Positions 1 to 6,359 of a DNA stretch of 7,275 bases are shown here, one piece after another. The notes below the pieces were generated by a model. It had not been told where the DNA came from. It saw only the letters and a program-made list of their open reading frames with translations, and ran no database searches. The stretch's first letter is position 1. Each line of letters starts with the position of its first letter. The position numbers were made by a program, and so were the translations under genes. The stretch covers positions 1-7,275 of the forward strand of contig JASLXW010000203.1 of NCBI GenBank assembly GCA_030740135.1, written 5' to 3'. Origin of the DNA: Nitrospinota bacterium (GTDB taxonomy: Bacteria > UBA8248 > JACPRG01).

Positions 1-2
1 AG

Positions 3-38
3 AAGTTTGATCGTCCGGTGATCCCATCCGGCGTGTAA
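3..38 (+). CDS. Possible C-terminal tail of an upstream gene (partial)
   Basis: Read in frame 3, the first bases give KFDRPVIPSGV followed by TAA at 36-38. The other two forward frames stop sooner (TGA at 19-21 and 8-10). The peptide looks plausible as coding sequence, and its stop lies 82 bp before the next start on the same strand, as expected for an upstream operon member. Eleven residues are too few to name a family. The only support is the open frame and the context. Confidence 0.25.
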   Translation, partial: KFDRPVIPSGV

Positions 39-105
39 CGCGCAATCCGGCAAAGGCGCAACGGCAGGCGTCTATTCCGGGGAAGAAGGGATTGCCCAAT
101 CCCAT

Positions 106-113
106 GAGGAGGG
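106..113 (+). promoter_or_regulatory. Strong Shine-Dalgarno sequence of the glycosyltransferase gene
   Basis: GAGGAGGG lies 7 nt before the ATG at 121, a near-perfect anti-16S match at good spacing. It fixes that start. An overlapping ATG at 114 in another frame is too close to the motif to compete. Confidence 0.85.
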
Positions 114-120
114 TTGACTC

Positions 121-1338
121 ATGGCCGATTTTTATCAGAACGGACCCATCGCCACCCTGAACCGCTTGTGCTCCGATGTCGTTCCCGAGCTGGAAGAGGA
201 GCTGGTTCATTACGCCGAGGAGTCCCCGATCTCCCTTGTCCTTCCGGCTCTGTCGAGGGAAATGGACGGCCACGCCCTCCCCCACATTGTCCACGAGCTT
301 TGCGGCGCCGATTATGTGAAGGAAGTGGTCATCGCCCTTGGAAGGGCGGATGAGGAGGATTATCTGCGGGCATTGGACTTTTTCGCCCCCTTGCCCAGGA
401 AAAGGATTCTCTGGCTCGATGGCCCGCTGTTCCAGAGGCTGATAGGGACGTTGGTCGAGAACGATCTGAATCCGGGCGGGGAGGGCAAGGGCCGCGCCGC
501 CTGGCTCGCCTATGGCTATATCCTTGCGGAAGGCCGGTCGGAGATCATCGCTCTGCATGACTGCGATATCACGACGTACGACCGGGAGCTTCTGGCCCGG
601 CTGTGTTACCCATTGGTCCATCCGGCGTTCCCCTTCGAGTTCTGCAAAGGGTTTTACAGCCGTGTGACGGATCGTCTCCACGGCCGGGTGACCCGCCTGC
701 TGGTGACGCCGCTCATCCGGACACTGCAAAGCCTGTTGGGCCATTTGCCCTTCCTGGATTACATGGACAACTTCCGGTATCCGCTGGCGGGGGAGTTTTC
801 CATGCGGATTGATTTGGCCCGCATCAACCGCGTCCCTTCCGATTGGGGGCTGGAGGTGGGGACGCTGGCGGAGGTGTACCGGAACTGCTCGGTCAAACGT
901 GTGTGCCAGGCGGAGCTTTGCGAGAACTACGATCATAAGCACCAACCCCTTTCGGCCGACGACCCCACCCGGGGACTGCTCAAGATGAGCATCGACATCA
1001 CCAAGGCCATCTTCCGCATGCTGTCTTCGGAGGGCGTGATCCTTTCCCAGGGTTTTCTGAATAGTCTCCGGGTGGCCTATCTCCGGATGGCCCAGGACCA
1101 TATCGTGCGCTACCACGCGGACGCCGCCATCAATCAGTTGTATTTCGACCGCCACGAGGAGGGCCTTGCGGTCGAGGCCTTCGTCAACGCCATCAAGATC
1201 GCGGGAAACGATTTCTACCACGACCCCCTGGGCGAAAGGCCGATGCCCAACTGGAATCGGGTCCTTTCGGGGATCCCCGACTTCTTCGACCAGATTCAGG
1301 CTGCCGTCGCGGAGAGCGAAAAGCTTGTTCAGGTGTAG
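121..1338 (+). CDS. GT81-type glucosyl-3-phosphoglycerate synthase-like glycosyltransferase
   Basis: This 405-residue cytoplasmic GT-A glycosyltransferase resembles bacterial glucosyl-3-phosphoglycerate synthases (GpgS, GT81). These transfer glucose from a nucleotide sugar to 3-phosphoglycerate, the first step to glucosylglycerate. Visible motifs are a beta-strand and nucleotide-binding start SLVLPAL (38-44), GKGRAAW (122-128), the metal-binding DxD in HDCDI (D147 and D149), an acceptor-site region RYPLAGEFSMR (219-229), PSDWGLEVG (239-247), and NYDHKHQPLS (269-278) with candidate metal-ligand histidines 272 and 274. There is no signal peptide or membrane segment. At about 400 residues it matches the longer bacterial form rather than the roughly 320-residue mycobacterial one. 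The start is fixed by the GAGGAGGG motif. A GH15-type hydrolase follows on the same strand, but no phosphatase that would remove the phosphate is in view. The sugar could be mannose rather than glucose (MpgS activity). The family call is firm and the substrate is inferred. Confidence 0.85.
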   Translation: MADFYQNGPIATLNRLCSDVVPELEEELVHYAEESPISLVLPALSREMDGHALPHIVHELCGADYVKEVVIALGRADEEDYLRALDFFAPLPRKRILWLDGPLFQRLIGTLVENDLNPGGEGKGRAAWLAYGYILAEGRSEIIALHDCDITTYDRELLARLCYPLVHPAFPFEFCKGFYSRVTDRLHGRVTRLLVTPLIRTLQSLLGHLPFLDYMDNFRYPLAGEFSMRIDLARINRVPSDWGLEVGTLAEVYRNCSVKRVCQAELCENYDHKHQPLSADDPTRGLLKMSIDITKAIFRMLSSEGVILSQGFLNSLRVAYLRMAQDHIVRYHADAAINQLYFDRHEEGLAVEAFVNAIKIAGNDFYHDPLGERPMPNWNRVLSGIPDFFDQIQAAVAESEKLVQV

Positions 1339-1572
1339 AAGGCGAGGGAAGACCACACCCGTCGGGAATCCCGAAAAGGGCCGTCTTGCGCCGCCGCCTC
1401 CCCCTCCCATGAGACCTGTCAGAATGTTGGGCACGCCCCCCTGGGGGTTGCTGAATGAATTTCCCCTGAATTGACGATCGACTCCTGTCCGGCAACCGCC
1501 TTCCGCTTCCATAAAAAGTATAAGGTGAAGTCCTGATCCCATCCCCTGGTGCGGTTTTTGCACTTGTAAAAT
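1339..1572. other. Intergenic region between the glycosyltransferase and the GH15 gene
   Basis: This 234-bp stretch contains no convincing gene. It holds a short palindrome TCGGGAATCCCGA (1362-1374) and a C5/G5 inverted run around 1435-1447, neither followed by a T tract, so I do not call a terminator. TATAAG (1519-1524) and TAAAAT (1567-1572) resemble -10 boxes but have no good -35 partner. GTGC/GCAC (1549-1552 and 1560-1563) can form a small stem just before the GTG at 1573. Whether the two flanking genes are cotranscribed cannot be decided from these signals. Confidence 0.5.
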
Positions 1573-2970
1573 GTGGTTTACGCAATCGAGGTTCGCACAG
1601 TCTGGCCTAACCTTTACGAAAGTCGTGCGCAGATGGTGGATTACGACCGCGAAATAACCGGGCAATTGGATGTCATCGAGCGTTGCTCGATATCCACTGA
1701 CGGGCGGCGGGCCTTGCTGGCGGGCCTTCCGAACTCCCGGTATCCCTACGTTTATCCCCGGGACGTTTGGGCCGCCGTCCGATTGTTCAGTGAGGTGGCA
1801 CTCAGCGATTTGTCTTCTTCGGAGCGGGCTTTCACCCTGTTGCGTGAAGTCGCGGCCTTCATCGCGTTCGTCCAACGCGAGGATGGGCACTGGGGCCAGC
1901 GCTATGAGGTCTCCGGCGAAGATAAGTCCATCTATCGTCAGGAGGACAACGTGGCGCACGGCGGCGCCGCGTTGGCGACCTATCTGCTCACCGCGAACGC
2001 CCTCGGCCGAGAAGTCCCCGACTGGGATGAGTTGCTGGAGCGGGTCCTTCGGGGCGCCCAATACGCCCTGAAGAATTACTATCGCCCCGAGATCCATCTC
2101 TTCTACTCGACCACCTCAGTCCACGAATCGGCCATGGAAAAGGGGTATAGCCTCTGGGTCAACTTCGCCTATCTCCAGCTCCTTTATCTCATGGCGGAGC
2201 TGGATAAAGTGAACGGACACAAGGAGGAGATGGACAAGATCCTTCGAAACCGCGACTCCTTCCGGCAGAACCTGTTCCGGATCTTCGATTATGACCAGCG
2301 ATTTGTCCGCCGGCTGACGCCCGACGGCGCGGCGGACTTCCGGCCCGACATCACCCTGCTGAGCCCCTTTTATTTCCGTTGGGGCCGCGAGGAGTATTCC
2401 GAAGGATCCCGCATGGTCAAAAATCATTACCCCAACACCGTCGAGTTCCTTGAAAGCAGCTTGTGGTCGCCGGAATTCGGTCTGTTGCAGCGTTACCTTC
2501 CCTTTAACGAAGACATGAGCGTGCACGCCCATGCCGGAAACGGTCCCTGGTTCCAGTACACCGCTATCCTGGCCCAGTACTACTATTTCATGGGCAACCG
2601 GGATCGGGGAGACGAAATCCTCCGCCTCATGGACCAATATCGGTCCGAAGACGACTATCTGCCCGAGCACATCAGCTCCTGCGAACGATTTTGGGAGTTC
2701 ATTCGGACGGAATGGGAGACCGGGAATGACGCCCGCAAGGAGTTCGGTCCGGAAATCCTTTTGCCGAACCTGCCGTACGACCTCATCGTCGAGGAATTGG
2801 TCAACATGAAGAAATCGTACGACGGCATCCGCGGGTATTGCACCCTTCAGGAAGGCGGGTCGCCTTTCATCCGTTTCTCCTCCCCGTTGATGTGGGCGCA
2901 CGCCGAATACGCCATGGCCCTCCTCGTCCGCCGGAAGGCGGGATACCCGGCGGTGATTTCCATCCCGTGA
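1573..2970 (+). CDS. GH15-type (glucoamylase-fold) glycoside hydrolase, cytoplasmic
   Basis: This 465-residue protein has the motif order of a GH15 (alpha/alpha)6-barrel enzyme: YPYVYPRD (57-64), QREDGHWGQRY (101-111), QEDNVAHGG (123-131), HESAMEKGYSLWVNFAY (184-200), YLPEHISS (362-369) and PLMWAHAEYAMAL (438-450). By alignment from memory, E185 is the candidate general acid and E365 the candidate base. Members are inverting hydrolases that release glucose from alpha-glucosides. There is no signal peptide, so it should act inside the cell. It also lacks the N-terminal beta-sandwich domain of many bacterial glucoamylases, leaving only the catalytic domain. Following a GT81-like synthase, it may hydrolyse glucosylglycerate or a related alpha-glucoside; trehalase or maltooligosaccharide glucosidase activity is also possible. 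The start is uncertain. GTG 1573 follows an in-frame TAA (1567-1569) and has no Shine-Dalgarno sequence. ATG 1633 is in frame, 20 codons later, with an equally poor one. Confidence 0.8.
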   Translation: MVYAIEVRTVWPNLYESRAQMVDYDREITGQLDVIERCSISTDGRRALLAGLPNSRYPYVYPRDVWAAVRLFSEVALSDLSSSERAFTLLREVAAFIAFVQREDGHWGQRYEVSGEDKSIYRQEDNVAHGGAALATYLLTANALGREVPDWDELLERVLRGAQYALKNYYRPEIHLFYSTTSVHESAMEKGYSLWVNFAYLQLLYLMAELDKVNGHKEEMDKILRNRDSFRQNLFRIFDYDQRFVRRLTPDGAADFRPDITLLSPFYFRWGREEYSEGSRMVKNHYPNTVEFLESSLWSPEFGLLQRYLPFNEDMSVHAHAGNGPWFQYTAILAQYYYFMGNRDRGDEILRLMDQYRSEDDYLPEHISSCERFWEFIRTEWETGNDARKEFGPEILLPNLPYDLIVEELVNMKKSYDGIRGYCTLQEGGSPFIRFSSPLMWAHAEYAMALLVRRKAGYPAVISIP

Positions 2971-3256
2971 GCCGCTGAAGAGCGGGATCGGGTCCTCCAA
3001 GTTCACAGCGAATGGATGGGGCTTTTTTCAACGTGCTCGTGCAGGGCGGGAGGAGAATCTTGTCCGCATTCGGCGATTTTGGGATGGGCGGGACGGCGCC
3101 GGAAGTTTCGCCGGGCCTCTCCGGCAATGGTTTCAAGATCGGGAATGTTGATTGAGCGAAGACCCGTTTATCGCCCGCCGGGGGGATGCGGTAAAGGCCG
3201 CGGCGCGCCGATGACGAGGAACGTCCGTTTTTGAACGGACTCCCGCCCCGCTTGAC
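2971..3256. other. Gene-free region between convergent genes
   Basis: These 286 bp separate the stop of the GH15 gene (+) from the stop of the symporter gene (-). A small stem CCGCT-gaag-AGCGG (2972-2985) begins two bases after the GH15 stop but lacks a T tract. A T6 run at 3023-3028 follows GGATGG, which can pair only distantly with CCATCC at 2960-2965. This might be a weak terminator for the + strand gene. One 47-codon frame (3012-3155, ending in TGA) contains an internal TTG preceded by AGGAG, but nothing in it is recognisable. I see no RNA gene or mobile element here. Confidence 0.5.
3223..3240 (-). terminator. Perfect hairpin just downstream of the symporter gene, possible terminator
   Basis: GTCCGTT (3223-3229) pairs perfectly with AACGGAC (3234-3240) across a 4-nt loop. 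On the - strand it begins 17 nt after the symporter stop codon, where a terminator is expected. The following - strand bases (GTTCCTCGTC) are not a U tract, so intrinsic termination would be weak. It may instead act as a 3'-end stabilising stem. Confidence 0.4.
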
Positions 3257-4888
3257 TTATCCGGACCGCTCGATGAGGAGGGCGATGAGGATCATCAGGA
3301 AAAAATACACGACGACCCACGCATAGACCCTGGGCCAGCGGATTGCTCCGTCCGTATGGCTCCATTCCCGGCTCGGGAGGACAAACCCGCTTTCCGTCAC
3401 GCCTTGGATGGACAGGAGGGCGGCGACGAAGACCGGAACGATGAACCCGGTGAAATTCCACCAAAGCCACGAGACCTGCGTGAACCGCCACAGAAAGAGG
3501 TTGACCGCGATTCCGGCCAAGACGCCGATCTTCACCGGACCCGGCTTGGCCCACCGGGTGGCCATGCCGAGGACAAAGGTCGCCAGGATCGGCCCGTAGA
3601 GCAGACTCCCCACGGCGTTGATCAGAATCAGGGTGGTTTGCTTCAGCGCCCCGCCGGAATGGGCGAGGCCGATCGCCGCCGCTACGCAAAATACGCCCCA
3701 CAATCCCGTGCAGATTCGGGAGGCCTTCAAATAGTGCCCTTCGTCCGCGCCGGGGCGGATGCGTTTTTGATAAATGTCCCGGATGGTCACGGCGCTCAGG
3801 GAGTTCAGCGCCGAGTCGAGGCTTGACATCAAGGCGGCGAGGATTGCCACGAAGATCAAACCGATGACGCCGTGCGGCAGATAGGAGAGAATGAAGAGCG
3901 GAACCAGCCGGTCGGGGCTTTGTCGCAGGATTTCCGCGACGGCGGCCGGGTCGGACCCCGTCGCGGAAGCGATTGTGCTCAGCGCTCCGGGCTGAGAGAC
4001 GGCCGCGCCGACGAGGACCCCCACCGCGCAATACAGGAGCACCACGGGATACCGGCCCAGGGCGTTCAACAGAAGGGATTTTCTGACGTCTTCCACCGAC
4101 GGGACGGTGAGCTCCCGCTGCACTTGGCTCTGATCGCAGCCGTAATAGGAGGCATAAAGGAACATCCCCCCGATCAGCATGGGCCAGAATCCATATTGAC
4201 CGCCGGCGGAGAGGCCGAGATTCCGAAAGTCGAGGATTTGAAGGCGCCCGGGCTCCAAGGCGCTCCAGGCCCCCGTCCACCCGACCCACGACCACGCGGT
4301 TCCCCCCACGATCAACAGGCCCAGGACCACGATCCCCATTTGCAGGACATCGCTCTGAATCACGATCCCGATGCCGCCGATGATGTCGTAAAGAATCGTG
4401 ATGACTCCGATCAACAAGATTGCGGACGTGATGGACATCCCGGTCGCGCTCGAGGCGATGATGCCGCCCGCGAGAACGGCGACGGCGGTCGCGAGGCCGC
4501 GCGCGAGCTGGAACAAGCCGCTGATCAGAATCCGGGTCCCCTCGTCGAACCGCTCTTCGAGGTATTCGTAGATGCTGATGAAGTTTCCGCGATGAAGGGC
4601 GGGAATGATCAGCGCCATGACCGCGATCAGGCCCAGGGGAACGCCGAATTCGTAGGACAGCCACTTGAGGCCTCCGCCCTGTTTGAGGGCGACGAACGCG
4701 GGCGCCGAGACGAAGCTGATCGCGCTCAGCTGGGTCGCCATTGTGGATACGCCCGACTGCCACCAGCGGATCCGTCTGCCCGCCAGATAATAATCCTGAA
4801 CATCGTTTTGGTTTCGGTTCAGCGAAAGAGCCATTCCCAGCAGGGCGGCCATATAGACGGCGATGATGACCCAATCGAGGGAATTCAT
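3257..4888 (-). CDS. Sodium:solute symporter (SSS/SLC5 family)
   Basis: This 543-residue inner-membrane protein belongs to the SSS family, which couples uptake of sugars, amino acids, organic acids or similar solutes to sodium entry. It starts with a membrane helix (5-22) and then DYYLAGRRIRWW (32-43). Next come STMATQLSAISFVSAPA (48-64), the SSS signature region around YDIIGG to QSDVLQMG (167-185), DQSQVQREL (252-260), and MSSLDSALNSLSAVTIRDIY (354-373), whose Ser residues 355 and 356 are candidate sodium ligands. About 13 hydrophobic segments are visible, and the length is normal for the family. The frame is open 109 codons further upstream, but I chose ATG 4888: the extra stretch is Arg/Ser-rich, shows no family motif and covers the promoter region, while GAGGAT lies 7 nt before this ATG. 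It is divergent to the zinc dehydrogenase, which suggests a shared substrate. The substrate cannot be read from the sequence. Confidence 0.9.
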   Translation of the reverse strand: MNSLDWVIIAVYMAALLGMALSLNRNQNDVQDYYLAGRRIRWWQSGVSTMATQLSAISFVSAPAFVALKQGGGLKWLSYEFGVPLGLIAVMALIIPALHRGNFISIYEYLEERFDEGTRILISGLFQLARGLATAVAVLAGGIIASSATGMSITSAILLIGVITILYDIIGGIGIVIQSDVLQMGIVVLGLLIVGGTAWSWVGWTGAWSALEPGRLQILDFRNLGLSAGGQYGFWPMLIGGMFLYASYYGCDQSQVQRELTVPSVEDVRKSLLLNALGRYPVVLLYCAVGVLVGAAVSQPGALSTIASATGSDPAAVAEILRQSPDRLVPLFILSYLPHGVIGLIFVAILAALMSSLDSALNSLSAVTIRDIYQKRIRPGADEGHYLKASRICTGLWGVFCVAAAIGLAHSGGALKQTTLILINAVGSLLYGPILATFVLGMATRWAKPGPVKIGVLAGIAVNLFLWRFTQVSWLWWNFTGFIVPVFVAALLSIQGVTESGFVLPSREWSHTDGAIRWPRVYAWVVVYFFLMILIALLIERSG

Positions 4889-4895
4889 CGGATTG

Positions 4896-4901
4896 ATCCT
4901 C
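4896..4901 (-). promoter_or_regulatory. Shine-Dalgarno sequence that decides the symporter start
   Basis: On the - strand GAGGAT precedes the ATG at 4888 by 7 nt. This supports the 543-residue protein over the longer frame reaching 5215, which would run through the divergent control region. Confidence 0.7.
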
Positions 4902-5019
4902 GGGCGCCGGAGTCGGGGTTGGCCGGAAGCCCTTCGTGATGAGAGCGAACGGGACAAACCGTCAGACCGGATGAACGTGCGGGCGGGGACAGAAAGTCCA
5001 CAACACTGACGGATCTTTC

Positions 5020-5049
5020 TTAACCGGAAATCGTTGAGTGTATTATAAC
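5020..5049 (+). promoter_or_regulatory. Candidate promoter for the zinc dehydrogenase gene
   Basis: TTAACC (5020-5025, 4 of 6 to the -35 consensus) and TATAAC (5044-5049, 5 of 6 to the -10 consensus) are 18 bp apart. The start point would be near 5056, about 65 nt before the ATG. Its -10 overlaps the -10 of the opposite-strand promoter, so the two could compete for RNA polymerase. An alternative -10, TATTAT (5041-5046), has a poorer partner. Confidence 0.35.
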
Positions 5050-5071
5050 AAATTCGAATCGATCGTATCGA
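5042..5071 (-). promoter_or_regulatory. Candidate promoter for the symporter gene
   Basis: On the - strand, TATAAT (positions 5047 to 5042) is a perfect -10 box. TCGATA (5071 to 5066) matches 4 of 6 bases of the -35 consensus, with an 18-bp spacer. Transcription would begin near 5035, giving a leader of about 145 nt before the ATG at 4888. The patch is clearly AT-rich against its GC-rich surroundings. The sigma-70 assignment is inferred from sequence match only. Confidence 0.45.
5054..5071. promoter_or_regulatory. Imperfect 18-bp palindrome, possible operator
   Basis: TCGAATCGATCGTATCGA is an inverted repeat in which 7 of 9 base pairs match (mismatches at 5058/5067 and 5059/5066). It covers the likely start point of the dehydrogenase transcript and the candidate -35 box of the symporter. 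A repressor bound here could silence both genes. No regulator gene lies in the window, and the protein family cannot be inferred. Confidence 0.35.
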
Positions 5072-5120
5072 GGGTTTGACCGAATGGGTTTCCCCGGAAT
5101 GTAAGGAGTGAACAGACCCG

Positions 5121-6215
5121 ATGAAAACGGAATTCTCCGCGGTCCTGGAGGGCAAGGAGCGGATGAGCCTCCAAGAGTTCCCGTTGCTCGATATCGGCGA
5201 AGACGACGGCCTCATGCGGGTGGAGATGTCGGGGGTGTGCGGGTCGGATTACGCTTGGTTTCATGAGAAGGTGAAGCTCCCGGAGTACCCCGTCATCCTG
5301 GGCCATGAGATCCTGGGCCGCATCGAGAAACTCGGTAAAAAGGCGGCGGACCGCCTTGGACTGGCCGAGGGGGACCGGGTCGTGGTCGAGTCCCGCATCG
5401 GCTGCGATGGGTGCAGATACTGCAAGGCGGGACACTACGTCTTTTGCGAAAAAGAGCTCGGCTACGGCACGACGGTCTCCTGCGCCCGGCCCCCTCATCT
5501 TTGGGGGGCTTACGGGGAGTACTTGTACATTGCCCCGGGGACCCGGGTGCACAAGATCGCCGAGTCCGTCCCGGCCGAGGCCGCCGTCTTGACGTGCGGC
5601 GTCCTGGCCAACGGGATCCGGTGGGTCCATCAAAAGGGCGGCGTTGGAATCGGAGACGTAGTGGTCGTCGAGGGCGTCGGCCAGCAAGGGCTGGCGGCGA
5701 TCATCGCCTCCAAGGAGGCCGGCGCCCACCTGGTCATCGCGACGGGCGTCTCAAGGGATGAGAAACGCTTTGCGCTGGCCCGCGAGTTCGGGGCGGACCA
5801 CACCATCGACATCGAGGCGCCCGGCGCGGTCGAGCGCATTCTGGACTTGACGGAAGGTTTCGGCGCGGACGTCGTCGTCGACGCTACCTCGAGTCCCGCC
5901 GCATTGGAGACCGCAATCGATCTGGTGCGGAAGCGGGGAACCGTCATCAGCGCCGGTCTCAAGGGGACGCTAATCCAGACGCCCATCAACGTGGACAAGG
6001 TCGCCCTCAACGAGATTCGTATTCAGGGGGTGTTCACGCACGACGCGGAATCGGTGGTCCCGACCATCAGGCTGCTGGAGTCCGGGAAGCACCCGGTGGA
6101 GAAGATGGTGACCCACCGGTTCAAAGTGTCCGAGGCCGAAAAGGCCATTCAGTGCGTCGGGCGGCAGCTGGAAGGGGAGGACCCCATCAAGGTCGTCATT
6201 TTGCCGGAGGTCTAA
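5121..6215 (+). CDS. Zinc-dependent medium-chain alcohol/polyol dehydrogenase (MDR family)
   Basis: This 364-residue soluble oxidoreductase belongs to the zinc-containing MDR superfamily, which includes threonine, sorbitol and butanediol dehydrogenases. Candidate catalytic zinc ligands are C40 (in GVCGSD), H62 and E63 (in GHE), and C159 (in LTCGVLANG). Structural zinc cysteines are C95, C98, C101 and C109. A Rossmann fold follows, with GVGQQG (185-190). At the end of its second strand the usual Asp is replaced by Gly in TGVSRDEKR (208-216), which hints at NADP(H) use. The length is typical and complete. The start ATG has GGAG about 12 nt upstream, a rather long spacing. It is divergent to the SSS symporter and convergent with the ABC permease, so it is probably transcribed alone. 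A role oxidising an alcohol, polyol or hydroxy acid imported by the symporter is inferred. The substrate is unknown. Confidence 0.88.
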   Translation: MKTEFSAVLEGKERMSLQEFPLLDIGEDDGLMRVEMSGVCGSDYAWFHEKVKLPEYPVILGHEILGRIEKLGKKAADRLGLAEGDRVVVESRIGCDGCRYCKAGHYVFCEKELGYGTTVSCARPPHLWGAYGEYLYIAPGTRVHKIAESVPAEAAVLTCGVLANGIRWVHQKGGVGIGDVVVVEGVGQQGLAAIIASKEAGAHLVIATGVSRDEKRFALAREFGADHTIDIEAPGAVERILDLTEGFGADVVVDATSSPAALETAIDLVRKRGTVISAGLKGTLIQTPINVDKVALNEIRIQGVFTHDAESVVPTIRLLESGKHPVEKMVTHRFKVSEAEKAIQCVGRQLEGEDPIKVVILPEV

Positions 6216-6359
6216 CAGGTTGCGGAAAAACTCCTTCCGTATGCTTGTTCGATCGATTCGCGGTCGCTTGTTGAAGTGGATCTGCAGGGAAGCCTCTTGC
6301 GGGCGCCCACACTTACCTCGAAGTTTCACCGGCAGGATGGGTTATTGTTCAATGGGTTA
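6216..6359. other. Intergenic region between convergent genes
   Basis: The region has no gene. CGGAA (6223-6227) and TTCCG (6235-6239) can form a 5-bp stem with a 7-nt loop shortly after the dehydrogenase stop, but no T run follows. An exact 8-bp palindrome TCGATCGA lies at 6249-6256. GGGCGCCC is at 6301-6308. ATGGGTTAT is repeated at 6337-6345 and 6352-6360. No confident terminator can be called for either flanking gene. Confidence 0.45.

Noticed and set aside
2116..3006. A 296-codon open frame on the - strand opposite the GH15 gene
   Set aside because: The + strand frame carries clear GH15 motifs. The antisense reading shows no recognisable domain and is explained by high GC.
3098..3125. 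Inverted repeat GCCGGA/TCCGGC as a terminator
   Set aside because: The loop is 16 nt and no T tract follows on either strand. Six-base matches of this composition are common in GC-rich DNA.
3168..4874. A 568-codon open frame on the - strand overlapping the symporter gene
   Set aside because: It is an alternate-frame reading of the symporter gene, very rich in Arg, Gly and Pro, as expected in high-GC DNA. It has no membrane segments or family motifs.
3872..4939. A 355-codon open frame on the + strand opposite the symporter gene
   Set aside because: It is antisense to a well-supported transporter. Its composition (Asp, Arg, Gln, His, Gly) is typical of the complement of hydrophobic coding sequence, and it has no good start signal.
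4889..5215. N-terminal extension of the symporter up to position 5215
   Set aside because: The extra 109 residues are Arg/Ser-rich, have no family motif, overlap the divergent promoter region and the start of the dehydrogenase gene, and are separated from a good ATG with its own ribosome binding site.
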